Positions 33,022-45,875 of a stretch of DNA of 64,000 nt are shown in pieces. Within the stretch, counting starts at the first letter, position 1; every line of letters begins with the position of its first letter. The translations under genes and the position numbers were made by a program. The DNA is from Stratiolaelaps scimitus (lineage: Eukaryota > Arthropoda > Arachnida > Mesostigmata > Laelapidae): NCBI GenBank assembly GCA_019614645.1, contig JABWDB010000005.1, positions 11,440,001-11,504,000 of the forward strand, written 5' to 3'. Below the pieces are notes generated by a model, which saw nothing but the letters and a program-made list of their open reading frames with translations, searched no databases and had not been told where the DNA came from.

Positions 33022-34021
33022 GTGTTTGTGTTATAGGCCGAAAAAAGGCAATCACTTTTCAAACGCAAAAGATTTGACAGGAACAAAACGTCAACACAGG
33101 AGCGACGTCAAAATGCCGTATGTGCTACGACGTCTACCGCGCTAATAGGAGAATACGGGGCTATCCTACTCTGCTTTGGTACCTCCGCTATCGGCCCTCG
33201 TCTTGCTGGCAAAGCAGCAACGACGCCGGTAGGTGCGGAAGCAGCAGAGTAACAGCGTCTGCTATTATTATACAACCATCACGCTACTACAACTACTTGT
33301 TCCCCACTTTTGACCGCGTATAACTACAGTCACTACTGCTACTGCTGCGGCTGCTGCTGCCGTAACTTCAGCTACAATCCGATCAGAAACAAGCCCGCCA
33401 TGCGTCCGACATCCGACCCCGGCGGCCGTTGGCTGTCAGACCGCCACCGCCAACGCTGCCGGCGTTGCCGAACTCGATGACCCTCCATCAAATCGAACGA
33501 AATCTAAAATAAGGCGACGAACTGCAAACGGTCCACCATAGAAAGAAAAGAAGAAGCCATAGTCTCCCACCGTCAGTACGACAGCCGATGTATAATAATA
33601 GCAATAGTAGTAGTAGTAATAGTAGTTGTATTAGGTGGTACTTGGGCTCACAACGCAGTGCTTGTGTGCCCGCTCGCTCCAAAGTGGTTCGCGAGGCTGG
33701 CACCGCCATTAGTACTATTGTATGCAGGCGTGTTTACCGAATAGAGCGAGAGCGAGAGATCGAGAGTTGACAGAGCAAGCAATAGACGAGAAGGGGTCTA
33801 GAAGCCGGCGACGGGGGTCCTCATAAGCGGACGCGCACAGAACAGAAGTCTATGGTTGGTCTGTCGAGGTTCAGAGGAGCGATCTGATCTGACGCTGGTC
33901 GTGTTGCTGCTGCTGCTGCTGATGCTAGTTGTCAGTGGCCGTTGGTTGGTCTTGGGCTGCTCGGCCTCTGGTAGTTCTTCTCGATGTCTCATCTCGATCT
34001 TCTGTTTACCCCTCCTCCTTA

Positions 34022-34045
34022 CTCTCTCTCTCTCTCTCTCTCTCT
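34022..34045. repeat. (CT)n microsatellite
   Basis: About twelve perfect CT units. Confidence 0.9.
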
Positions 34046-35022
34046 GCCTCCCTCATCAGAATCTGTTCCGCCACTCTTGTTTTGGCTTCTTCTGCTTCGT
34101 CGCCGTCGTCGTCGTCTTTCTTCGCGTTCGATCATTGCCGTTCGTTCTCCTCTCATTTACTGGTGCTGATGTTGTTGTTGCTGCTGCTGCTGCTGTCGCT
34201 GACAACACCGGGGGGCGCCCGCAGAAGTCGGCTGCATCATAGCGCCAACGGCGATAGTACAGGCCTGAGCGAGCAAGTTCAGTTGGCGGGTGATGTTGGC
34301 GGCGATTCTGCAGCGGCCTGTGTCTCGCTGCTTTTCAGCAATCGCTACCCGTCAGCGAGCGCTGGTCCCGTCCAGTGGCAGGTTGGTGCTGCTGTTAGCC
34401 GAATGGATTCGATGGCCATGCATAGACTGATGGAGAACGGTGAGACAGAGGCAGCGGTCAGTTAGGTTTGAGCAGCGACGAAGCAGGAAACGGCTCGAAG
34501 GACCGCTCATCCTCGACCAGGTGTGCGATCAGCTTAGCGGCGCCGCGACCAGCCACTTGTACGTCGAGAAAAAGAGTGGGGACCTAGTAACGCTCGTGGT
34601 CGCCCACAGACTGAACGACGATAACGCAGTCCAGCGACGCGCCAACGACGCCCGGCCGTCGAGGTAACGGGAAACGCCAAGAGCAACAACAACAACTACA
34701 TCACTAGCAGCAGCAACGGCAACAGCAACAACAACGAGATGGTGAGAAATAACATATTTGATACTTTCACGGATACAATAACGTGTTTCGTTACCCTCCA
34801 AGCTGTGTAAACGGTGTGTAGTGATGGGGCAGCGTCTTGGCGGCGCATACAGGCGAGTATGGCCCGTGTGACATTCATGGATACGCGATGGGTCCTATAA
34901 CGACACTTTGAATGGCTTGATGGCCGCTTATCTAGAGTATTATGAACGTCATCGGAGAGACTCTCCGCAGGGCTGCTTTCGGCGCGGAACAAAGAGCTAC
35001 ACGACATTCGAGCCTAAGAGCT

Positions 35023-35201
35023 CGGAAGGTAAAGGTAAAGCTTTGTTGGTTTATTAAAGGAGCTGCAATTTTACAATGCTTAAGCTCTCTTATATGTCAT
35101 GGCCACGCAGCGGGACTCGAACCTGCGGTCTCTGGTTTCCGATAGCCAAAGAGGGACTTAACCGTCCAAGCCATCGCGCTGACGGCTAAGACGGAAGGTA
35201 A
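35023..35201 (-). mobile_element. tRNA-derived SINE with target-site duplications, minus strand
   Basis: On the minus strand, from 35191 downward, the sequence has an A-box-like TGGCTTGGACGG (35162-35173) and a B-box GGTTCGAGTCCC (35112-35123) about 40 bp apart, as in a pol III tRNA promoter. A non-tRNA body of about 75 bp follows, ending in a repeated CTTTAC/ACCTTT-type tail. The insert (35033-35191, about 159 bp) is flanked by a 10-bp direct repeat CGGAAGGTAA at 35023-35032 and 35192-35201. The parent tRNA was not identified. Its mobilising LINE is unknown; the tail does not match the 27.6-32.1 kb element. Confidence 0.75.
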
Positions 35202-36910
35202 TATCCTCGGATCCCTTATCTGATGGTGTTCTAGCTAAATTTCGTACGGCCCAAATTTCCATTGGAACACGTAGTTAGGTTGACATTTTCGTCACCGAGG
35301 AGGAGAATGCAAGTTCTGTCTCGGCCCACCGCTCTCGGTCCCTATCCTTTTCTTACCAACCCTTATTGGAGCCACGTTGCTTGTTTAATTGCTTATATTC
35401 AAATCGTCAACTTTATGTACACGGCACGAACAGCAATACAGAGCAAAACCCTCGCCCTACGTAATCACCCCAAGCCTATTGGAAGGCGAACCGCAAACAA
35501 TGGCATAGTGGTATCCAATGTGAGGGACGAGATTGTGAATGAGGTAAGGGCCGTATCAGGTTGAAGAACCCGACGCAGTTGATTCAATGCAGGCTAAGTC
35601 TGGTGGCACAGCTAAATGAGATCAAACACCAGCGGCAAATGCAGACGTTGCTCGCCGTCCACGTGAACGAATCGAGACACATATTTGCATTCTTCCACTG
35701 TGTCCTATCGTATGGCGCATACAGTCCAAATAAAGGTATATATATATATATATATATACACATTGACATCTTCGAATTCAAACGTTAAGAAGGGCTACTA
35801 AGTTGATACCGAAAGGAGAGAGACAGGCATCTGATGAAGGGGATGCGCAGATCTGCGACGGCCTCTACGCGGATTCGTGTTAGATGCAATTGTCATCAAA
35901 AGAAAGCAAGCAAGCACAAGGAACCTGCGATTCATATAGAATCGTTTAGGGAGCATTATCGGAACCGCGAAATCAAGAACAGTAAAAAGCTATTGACCTG
36001 CCACTGACGGGCAGTGATTGTTTAGGCGGCTCTGGCCAATTTCCGTGCTCCTAGCGGTCTCGCAAGTCTTCTCCCTCGTGCCGTCACAAGGGTTTTTTTC
36101 GTCATCGTCTGTGTGACAGATGAACGATCGCACTCGAACCTGACTAACTGCCCGACAGAAGAAACGATATGAGGCTGAGATAAGCTCGATATTTCAGACG
36201 TTCCAAGAGTATGCCGGAGCACCAGGGACGGGGGGGCCAGAAAGTCGAAGGGATCACTCGCAGCTGTGAGACTATCCCCGCCAACCTGACGCTCTGTGAC
36301 TGTGGGAAAATGCCAACCTTGTAACGGCTAATGAACGGTCTCGTCGCGCTGCCCGACTGAGCTTAGCAAAGAAACGGCGGTGCTTCGTCTCCTAAGACGT
36401 TTTAGCGACAAACACAGCGGAAAGTGATGTTGCGCGCCATCAGATTATGGCCCTATGGGTTCTCTTCTCTCTCTCTCTGGCTTTCTCGTTCGCTGAAACC
36501 ACCACATAACCAGACAGCTACGACCTTTCAAGCTGTATGAACTGCTCGCCTTACATAGGCGTCCTTTCCCCGATGTGCCCAGAAGTATCCGTCTCAAGTT
36601 GGAACCGATTGAGCCGAGGAGGGTAGGTTGCAACTGACTCATCTGGAAATAACGGAAAGAATGAACGCACAGAACAGATTGTGTAGCAGTAGGTAGACAA
36701 TCTGAACCTGTGACCGCGATGAGGGAGAACGATTGTATGAACCAGGGGAGAGAACCATGAGAGAGGTCTGCTGTGGACGCGAAAGCACCACCACAGACAG
36801 TGGCATATGCATGTCTGCCGACGAGACGAAATACTCGTAAGGAGGTTCCTAGGGGTTTTTTTGACTAGCTTCGTCGGCGCATGTAGGTTGGTTTGACGTT
36901 AGCACTCGGC

Positions 36911-36924
36911 GGGGGGGGGGGGGG
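36911..36924. repeat. Poly(G)14 tract
   Basis: Fourteen consecutive G on the plus strand; liable to length error in assembly and able to form quadruplex. Confidence 0.9.
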
Positions 36925-37698
36925 AGGATCTTGGAAGGAGCCGCACATTGGTGGTGTCATTTCGTGTCGTCAAACTGCCGGCGTCACATCACGTTCGTTC
37001 GGCAACATCTCTCCGATTTGTTTATCCGAGCCGAGACTCCTCGGGGAAACTTTGGGGCGACTGTGGGTGGCAGAGAGAGAGAGAAAGACTCTCGGGGATT
37101 AGTCACAATAAAGTACAATAGTGATAAGACGCTGGAACTGTGGGCGTGCCGAAACGAGGCAAGAGATAGACACTCTCAACCGGGAATGATTTTTGTAGGT
37201 AGAGACGTTTTGGCATCCGCGTCAACCCCTCTGCACTGGGTCGGCCCACTTTATATGGAGATTGGAATGTCTGCGGGGGTGGCCGTGCGTTTGAAGAAAA
37301 TTTCTTCCACTGAGAAAAAGAAAAAGAAAAATGAATTTCAGATCGTATAGTTGGCCGGAATTGTTGAGGCGTGTATCGGTAAGCTTCCGCTAAAAATCAA
37401 ATATGTAACAAAGAAAATTTAATCAAAATTAAACAATTAACAAAAACGAACATTTTGTAAGTGTCTGGTCACACGGCTGGTCCGGGCCGGCTTGATCACG
37501 ACGCTGCCGTACCCTCTACACTGGTCATAACGCACAATGTTCTAAGTTTTGTAGCAAAATATTATAGATTGGTTATAATAAGGGATTCAGTCATTAGCAA
37601 TCTACCTTCTGGACAGTCAGGTATAGTGTACCATCTGCGGGTATCAAACGAGCCATGAGCATCCCGCTACCACGTGCCTCCCTGCCAATAGAAGGATT

Positions 37699-37756
37699 GT
37701 GATAAGTAGCTCAGCGGGTTCAAACATGTGAAACATGTGATAAGTAGCTCAGCGGG
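37699..37756 (+). repeat. Tandem duplication with tRNA A-box-like core
   Basis: The 20-bp string GTGATAAGTAGCTCAGCGGG occurs at 37699-37718 and again at 37737-37756, giving a 38-bp period. Each copy contains TAGCTCAGCGG, which fits the A-box consensus TRGCNNAGYNGG. The first is followed by GGGTTCAAAC, a partial B-box. It may be a rearranged SINE or tRNA fragment. Confidence 0.6.
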
Positions 37757-37951
37757 CTCTCCACCCATTATGTCGACATGCACTGCTTGGCCAGGTTTCG
37801 TTTTGCGAACTATAATATATATATATATATGTGTTGTTAATGAATTTCGTTACTCCCTTCAGATACCACATCCGGGCCACCAGGAGTTAATACATAAAGC
37901 TCTCGCCTACATGTACCATATATAGTGCAGGCAATATGTTAGTGACAGGGC

Positions 37952-37965
37952 GGGGGGGGGGGGGG
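37952..37965. repeat. Poly(G)14 tract
   Basis: A second run of fourteen G, about 1.04 kb from the first. Confidence 0.9.
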
Positions 37966-40239
37966 CGAGGCTAGACGAGGCATCGTTCGGCACTTCAGCC
38001 GCTATCCGCATATATGTCTATCTCTCTCTATCTGCTTATATCACTAAGTCACTAATCTGATTTTTGGATAAGCCGGTTACCCGCTTATCCGTTACTAAAT
38101 CACATTCTGGTGTGTCTAACTCGGGCTGTTACATCGACTGCACTCGATAGCACGTAATTAACGCTAGCTGGCTGGCTGGCCGTTACACGTTGGAATGCGC
38201 TAATCGCAGCGCGCAGTACTGCTACAATACTATAATTCTGTTTCGCTAATGGAAGTGGTCTAAATTTGTTCATTTCTCTTGCTTGCATACGTATTATAAG
38301 TATGTGGAAGACCCACCACCTTGCACCCTCCGCTAATGTATAATAGTTTCTGCATGGTCGTGGTTTCTTTCATTCTATAAAGGTCTGGCCGAAACCGTTC
38401 CCTTGTTGCATCCGCAGTTCCCGTGATCGGTCGAAGATGACCTGTGCGAGATGCCTACTCCGTCCAACGTTTCGAGGCTGAACAGGGTCAAAAAACGTTC
38501 GCGCTCCACTGGAGTCAGCTCGCTTTGATCGCGAACACAATACCAAGCCGACACAGTTTTCAGCCTTAGCCAACATCGGAGGCAGTTGTATCCTTCGGTC
38601 TACGCATCGCGACCGATACTCGATGAGAGCGAAATGCAGACCGACAAGACAGACATACAGGCAGACCACTTGACGAGAAGGTCACTGGCATGACACGGAA
38701 GCATTAGGCGATAGCCGCCGGCGATTCGTGCTAGCTGCGGAGGCGGTGACGGATATTGCAGAGGCGAACGCTAAAAGCAATCGACGCTCTGACGTGCAGC
38801 TATAAAGAGAAATATATGCGGTGAACACGTAATAAACCATACATCTATATATAATGTATGTGTGTATCAGAGGGTGGCTCAGGTGGCACAGGTGTGCAGG
38901 GGTTTACGAACCTTTTCGCAGTTAATTTTCGCTTGCAGAAAATTCTGGAATAGCCTGCACAAATATGCGCTTAGGCCTGCAACAGTATGATTAATATGTT
39001 GAGCAGTCTGAGCATGAGGTTTGCGCTTTGCGTTCCAAACGTTAGAAAGCATTCCGCAACCCCATGTACCGTATCGTATATTTAACCCATAAGAAACTTG
39101 TATCGAATCAAGTACCGACACAGATCTTTGGGCCGCTGCGTGTAGCAGGCAACTAATAACAATGGGCGGTGAAGGGGTTCGTATTTGGTATAGATATCCG
39201 ATGATCGCGAATTGACATCATTTGAAAGAGAATCTCGACTATGCTCACTCACTCGATCTTTGCGTGGCCATCCTTTCATCATATACGCTGTTGGGTCGAA
39301 TGTTTCGTTTGCTAGATTGCAGCAGTACTGACGGCAGTATCTTCTTGTATGGTGAGAGAATGCGGCCGTGAGCGGAACGGCGGTCATGGCTCGCTTCATA
39401 TCGTTGTATCTGAACGGCATTACAGACCCGATAGCCAGACGTTGTACTCATAGCATAGAGCTATCATATGATAAGTTCATCTTATTATATTATAGCTTCA
39501 TGCGATCATATAATAATATTTTGTTATTAATTAGTCGATATCGAGCCTTGTTGCGCAATCGAGGTTGGAAAAGTCCGCCTCTTGTCATTGCATTCGCGTG
39601 CGGTGAGGGTGTACGTGGTGGTAAACGCATAGAATCGTGTTTAAGGGGCCCAGATTCATTGTAGCGACTGTATGATAGACTTGAAGCAGGTGATGTCAAT
39701 TGTAATAAATGTGTAATAATGTTGAGATCGGATTTTGCGAGGGCAGGGTAGTCATATCGACGGTGAAGGCGTCCTAAAGTTACTTGTAGTATTGTCGTAT
39801 CGGAAATATGTATACTAGTGAGTCATGAGTCCTGTAATCATTCTTCTGTTTGGAATTTGTGACATAGTGTATACAAATCCGGATATGAGGACAGCAGTAA
39901 CAGACTTCAATGAATTGTCTGTAAACCGAATAGTCCTAGCGTATTCTACTGTTGATAGGTATCCAATTAGTATGTATTATAACACGAGCGGATTCGAAAA
40001 GAGTAAGTCTATAATAGAGAAACATGCCGTTTTTGCGTGGTGTTTCTACGCCATCTCCACAACGAACGATCATCTGATGTGTGCTGGATGAAAGTTCTGT
40101 ATTGAATCACTGGAAAACTTTCATCCGGGGATTGTCGTTGCCGGGCTATCATCGTTAAATTGCCAATTATCCGGGCCTCTGTTCGCCGAACTTATCCAGG
40201 ATGCTGTCAAAATCAGATCCATGACAGTAGGTGAATAGG

Positions 40240-40312
40240 GCGCATACCTGCAGCAAGACAGCTCATAAAGCGGTTTGGGTATGGGACCTCTGATTCGAGC
40301 CTGGCTCAAGCA
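40240..40312 (+). repeat. Possible tRNA-like / SINE fragment
   Basis: The plus strand reads AGCTCATAAAGCGGTTTGGG (40260-40279), resembling a D-arm, then GATTCGAGCCTGG near 40291-40303, resembling a T-arm. Neither box is canonical and no stem closes well. Confidence 0.2.
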
Positions 40313-40511
40313 CTTTTACAGATCACGTACGGCGCAACTTTCGAATTAGGAAAACATGGAAAATACGAACACTAGAAACGTTTCTCTTATTCAGAAAAAG
40401 AAGCCCACATGGAAGAGTAGCTGATAGACGTGGGCCTTTATACGAATCCTCTATTTTCATAGAGGTCTCCATTCAATATTCGCTGTTCATTTGTCTTCCA
40501 TTTGACGTTTT

Positions 40512-40838
40512 CTAACATTTTTTGCACAGGTTGACATATTCTAACAGCTGCCTGGGCAAACCATCGAAAGCAAGTCTCGTCTGCGAGGATACGTCGCGAG
40601 ACGCTGCCTCGCCTGTCTCCGCCGGGCTGTCCTGACCATCGAATGCGGATGGCAATCTCATCGCCGGCGCGTCGTGGAAGACCGAACGAGATTCCGGGTA
40701 ATCAGAACGCGAGCCGGTGTTCGTCGAAACCTTCAGAGGGATGATCCATTCACTAGTTGGTCGGAACGTTTTCTTACGCCGCCGGCGCTGCTGCCCAACC
40801 GCTTGGTCCCCGCACCCACCTACTTCTGGCGATCTTGG
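40512..40838 (-). CDS. Weak candidate terminal coding exon, minus strand
   Basis: The minus-strand frame ending at the stop at 40512 encodes about 110 residues of balanced composition (basic RRRRKKTF, then a mixed polar stretch, ending CKKC) without low-complexity repeats, which sets it apart from most open frames nearby. Possible acceptors lie just upstream (CATCGCTAG and CACCAAG, about 40826-40850). No domain or family was recognised. A further minus-strand acceptor-like CATTTACAG sits at about 41234-41242 after a TG-rich tract, and a donor-like GTGAGC at about 41009-41014, but I could not join these in a consistent phase. It may be chance. Confidence 0.2.
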   Translation of the reverse strand, partial: PRSPEVGGCGDQAVGQQRRRRKKTFRPTSEWIIPLKVSTNTGSRSDYPESRSVFHDAPAMRLPSAFDGQDSPAETGEAASRDVSSQTRLAFDGLPRQLLEYVNLCKKC

Positions 40839-42966
40839 TGAGGGCCAGACACTAGCGATGAATCGGTACAGCATCTACGCACATAAGCGGGGTGGCGATA
40901 ATTTCAGCGTGGCTGTGTGCGCGTGTGCACGCAAGGGGATCTTGCTGCATCGCTATGGGTACAATCGCCGCCGCCACCGAGCCGTCTTTGCCGCGGACTA
41001 TGCTCACCGGTGTTGTCATAGCGATGACTTGGCTGGCTTCGTCATTGGTGCTCATATGAAAGTGCACGAAGGTTCACCGCTCCGTCAGTTTGTTCAATAT
41101 CCAACGAACGGCGGCGTTGCTGCTAAGCGATTGCGGGCGAAGCGGTTGTCGAGTCACCTCATCCCCCGCTCGGTAGATTCCCCGACAGGTGGGGGCAGAC
41201 TTTTCGGAATTGCCACGCTGATCGGATGTTACTGTAAATGAGGATAGAAAACACATAGAAAACACACACACACACATACACACACACGAGAATACACGAG
41301 AGCAGGATATTGTTTGTTGGTATCTGTTTCGCCCATGATCTGCATGATCTCGGTTCGAACAGCGACGGGGACGTGGCCGCTTCGCGCCCGTGGAAATTCG
41401 CTGATCGTCTCGCCCAGTGCTGAATGACTGAATAGCAGTGAATGACAATAGCAATCGCGTATCGGCGGGGAGCGCAGGGCCGTGTGCGCCGTTCGAGCGG
41501 GGGCTCGGCGAGCTGGAATCACTTCAGATTCGTTTGTACAGATATGCAAATCGCGGTAGGTACACCAAATCTCGCAATGTGAAGTAGACGAACAATCGCC
41601 TGCGAGCCATAACGTAACATTCGTATATTGTGTATTCGTGCTTGTTGGGAAGCCAACCGCGTGAATATGGCACGATCGATCGAGGGTGCCAAGTCCTTGG
41701 TCTCTGTGCACCACATGTTTGAATGTATCATATCTGTCTATATATAATAATTCGAAGCTGCCCTCTGCCTGGCACTGGCAGCCGTCCCCGGCAACTATTT
41801 AAACACGAATCGATATATGCATACGTGCGTCGACTGTGGTCAAAACCCTTCAGTAACTTTGGCGAACGATCATGGTAACAGGCACGAACACAAGCCAACA
41901 TATGGTAAATATAGCATGGGTTTGCGTTATCATCGTAACAGAAGCTATGCCCGTAATATGAACATTATCGATATTATTGGTATAAGGTCGCGTCACAACG
42001 TGAACATTCGAACTCTATACACCGATTTAGGTAGGTGGCTGATACTATGAGAGTTATGATGTTAGCCGCTCTAGGGCGGAAATAGCTAATAAATGCAGCG
42101 TGTGAACTAGCTAGCTGAACTGTCACTAATCATATTGTATATAAATGAGCTCGTCAAATTACACTTTGTTGTTGCTGCCGCTGTTGCTGCTGGTGTCGTC
42201 GTTGTCGTCTTTCGTCTTGTGTGCACATGGAATCTGCTATATTATTTGTATTATTGCACCAACATTCAAAGGTGCCGTTATTGTCCGTTGAACCACCTAC
42301 ATATGTATTTATGTTTATTTATATCTGATATCTCTGTTCTACGAGTCTGTATATACATATATATATAGATATATATATATATATGTTCGTGTTGGCTTGA
42401 TTCACATTGCTTCTCTTTGTCGTATTTTGTTTTTGGCGGGAGGCCCTCGTCCCTCTTCTTTGTTCTGCCTTTGATCTCACCTAAACTACTGTCGGAGCTG
42501 AAAGGCTCTCGACGCGTACGAAAACTTGGTTGACAGGTTTGTGCACAATTGTCCTATGTCGTATAATAGAGCAGAACGCATTGACAATTTATCTATCTTT
42601 CCGTCTGTCATATCGGGGATCTCGAGATCTCTTATTTTCGCTCGATCCGGCAGTGGACTGCGAAAGGGGACAATCGACCGGTGGATCTGCGCAGACGTTC
42701 AGGCGCCTCCTGGTGTAACCTAACCTGCGTTGCGTCGTATAGAATCGCGAACGTGTTGTAGAGACATTTGTTTACCACCGATTCGCTGTATGGCATATAA
42801 AAATAAACATGTTAATACATGTTTAGTAGTTTACATGCAAATTGTTCATTTAAATGTCCGCGGATCTACCACGGACCGCGTTACCAAACCGTATTGATTG
42901 TTTATAACAAATGTTTCTCTGTCATGTCATTCCAACAAGCAACGAGTCTGGGTCGTCACACACACG

Positions 42967-42969
<3 letters not shown>

Positions 42970-42998
<29 letters not shown>
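42970..42998. repeat. (TA)n microsatellite
   Basis: About fourteen perfect TA units after a short CA run. Confidence 0.9.
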
Positions 42999-43001
<3 letters not shown>

Positions 43002-45831
43002 TAAACACTTTGTTATCTTGCAGCTGCTTAACAAAAGAACAAGTTGTCTATTTGCCTCCTCTTCGTTCTATTTAGAGAAGATATAGAGCATTTATTCTCA
43101 CGACTCGTTTCAGTGATAAAAGTGTCGCTTTTTCATGGCGGTCTAAAGCGGAACGACGGTGGCGGCCGTGGCCATGCCTATGGCCGTAGCCGGCGGCAGA
43201 ACCAGCTCTCAACGTGGTGGTGTCGGTCGCAGAACCAGAAGCAGAGAAGCTACCGCGGCGTTCGCTTGGTTCGGGTCCGATCGGAGGAGATGTACAGTCG
43301 TGTGATCGGAGACTAACCGACGAATTCTCTACGAATCCAAACGGCGAATTTCGAAGGGGCAGACCAACATCTAGATCTATGCCTCGTCTCGCAGGGCAAA
43401 CCGGGGAGCGGGGGCTGGGGTCAGCGAGGAGCGCTGAAACGCGACCGATTGCGCGCTATCGGACACCAAACAAATATCGTCAATTGTGACAATATCGACA
43501 CAATTTCTACTTTGCAGCATGCATGTATACTCTAGCTCTCTCTCTCTCTTTATATATATATATATTCATATATATATATAGTGTGTTTCGAGAGATTCCA
43601 AGGCTGCCCGGAGGAAGCCTGACTCACTAGAAGGAGTCTGTGTTCATTTCGAGGCATCGCTACTTATATGCGATGTGAAACTCTCTTGAGTTCAACGTAT
43701 ATATTACAGTTGTTATTTGTGTTGCTTTTTATAAATAGTTACCCCAGCGTTAGCGTTGCCAGGAGCACATCCCTGCTCACGTGCATATTGATATAGAGAA
43801 CCTGGATTTTGAGGGAGTCTCCTCCACCGTAAAAAACCGGTGGCCCATTAAATCCGCCCAAGGCGTACCAGAGAACATGATGTATTCGCTTGCAGATATT
43901 TTCATACGAACTCGGGAACGGAAGCATTATTTGACGCGGTGCTCTGCACCAGCGAGCTTGAAGGTCAAAGTGAAAACGCTGTCAGCCATCGAGCTGTCAC
44001 TTTAGCTGAGGGTAGCAATTTAGCGCCACACGTACCCACACGGATAGAGGAAACTTGCAAAATGAGCACTTCCCTTATTCATTCACGCCCTCGCGATTGG
44101 CGCGGCGTTCGCGTGCGCGCTGTGTGCTTAACATGCTGAGCCTGCTTACTGATGCGTGGGAAAAAGGCCGGCGGTTACGGCCTCGCTGTCCGGCGATTCT
44201 GACGCCCACTCAACGTTCCTGCAGGGAGTATTCTTCGGATGCCCTGTCCAGAAACCAGCTGACTGTTGTGTCCTGCAAGTCTGCGGGAGTTCTGCTGACC
44301 AGACGAAAAGTGCTGCGAAACATAATGGGACGCGCGAGCCCATGTCACACAATGATTATAGATTGGGGCGGCCGTCCGACGGGCACGCTCTTCTAATTTC
44401 CACGTCACACGGTGTCTCTTGTGTTAAATCCATCGATCTTGGCGCGTTCGTTTAGGAACGATTATAAGAGCGAGTTATTTTAATTCGTGTCTAATGGACT
44501 GGTTAGTTATAGCATGTGATATTATTGTGCCAGGATTAGATTTATGATCGTATAGTTTCTGAGCGGCGAAATGAAATGGGATACATCGTTTGACGAATTA
44601 GCTACTCGGCCACTTGTTAATGCTACGATCTGCTGCTCTCTTCCAGAGAAGCATGTCTGAAACAAGTCGGTGTTTTCAGCGTTATCTCTATTAGATATGG
44701 TATGTATCCTTGATACGATGAAAATCATGCCGGCTCCCTCAGTCGATACCGGCGTCGTTGGGCTGGCTAACGGCGGCTGAAGATGCTCATAGGTTATCAT
44801 GTGTTTTTTTTCGCCTGGAAGTTAAAGTGCTGCCGTTGCCGAGTTTTATGAGCAGTGGTTCTGCGAATTGAGCACAGCCCTGCAAATTAAGGAAAAAGTT
44901 TGCGCCTTTGACAAAGCCCCTGACCTGCTCGGGTGTGGTGTGCGCAAAAATTCACTCGTTAATCCGAAGCTCGTTATGGTTGTGTAAGGGGCTGCTGGCT
45001 TACTGAGTCGAAGCTGACGAAGGAGCTAATGAGCGTCTCTCCTTGGACAGCGAGTTGTTTTTGCCATGCACAAGAAACTTCTTCGATAAGGAGACGAAGC
45101 AGTCACAAAAATGGCAATCCAACTTTTCTATGCAACAATGACGGTATTCATGCATAGAATATACCAAGTTGAAATATATGTATGTATATATATGTGTGTG
45201 TGTGTGTCAGAAAGCACACGTATGGTGTATGGAAAATTGTACACTCAACTCACAGAAATGGGCGAGAACGAGAATGAACGTGTCGTGGATGTAGGAACGT
45301 GCACACAGCCCACAGACGGCCGAGGGTACTAGAAAAGTGGCACCACCGACCAGAGCTCGTCAGTGAGGGCGGAAGTGAAGGCGGCTACTCGAGTGTATTC
45401 AATCGGTGCAGTAAAAAAAACCCTCCCTTGTGTCATCAATCGCGCTCATATGCGAGAACCCCACTGTGTTCGTTTAGTTGCCCCACCTCAGGCCATCTCG
45501 CCATTTCTTACATATATCATATATAAACAAAGAGCCGTACACCTATTTTTTTAGAGACAGTTATCTTTTTTGTGTGCGTAAGGGAGGTCCGACTAGTTTT
45601 AAAATAGTCGCGAGCAGAATTTTACAAGTGACCGAATTAACATAGCGCGAATTGCACGCTGTGCGATTTGCGCACTCCGGTTATCATTCGTTGACTGCTG
45701 CATAGTACACAAACACTAGACCACACTCTCATCGCCAAACGGTGAGATCGTAGTCCCTGAGCTCGATCGGACACGACTTGATATTCCATCAATGTTTTCC
45801 AAAGCGACTAGATCTACAGACACTCACGAGC

Positions 45832-45835
<4 letters not shown>

Positions 45836-45872
<37 letters not shown>
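45836..45872. repeat. (TA)n microsatellite
   Basis: About eighteen TA units, followed within 20 bp by a TG run (45889-45905). Confidence 0.9.

Positions 45873-45875
<3 letters not shown>

Larger units (their letters stand above)
32086..35020. other. Unassigned sequence downstream of the retrotransposon
   Basis: No recognisable gene. GA (32639-32656) and TG (32976-33020) microsatellites occur, and a trinucleotide-rich, CpG-containing stretch (about 33850-34720) has CTG, TCT and CAA runs like those of the first 6 kb. Its open frames of up to about 178 codons are Ser/Leu-rich translations of repeats. Confidence 0.4.
35202..40511. other. Unassigned intergenic sequence
   Basis: No conserved protein found. 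Contains two G14 homopolymers (36911-36924 and 37952-37965), a TA run near 35737-35758, and a 38-bp partial tandem duplication with tRNA A-box-like cores at 37699-37756. Confidence 0.4.
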
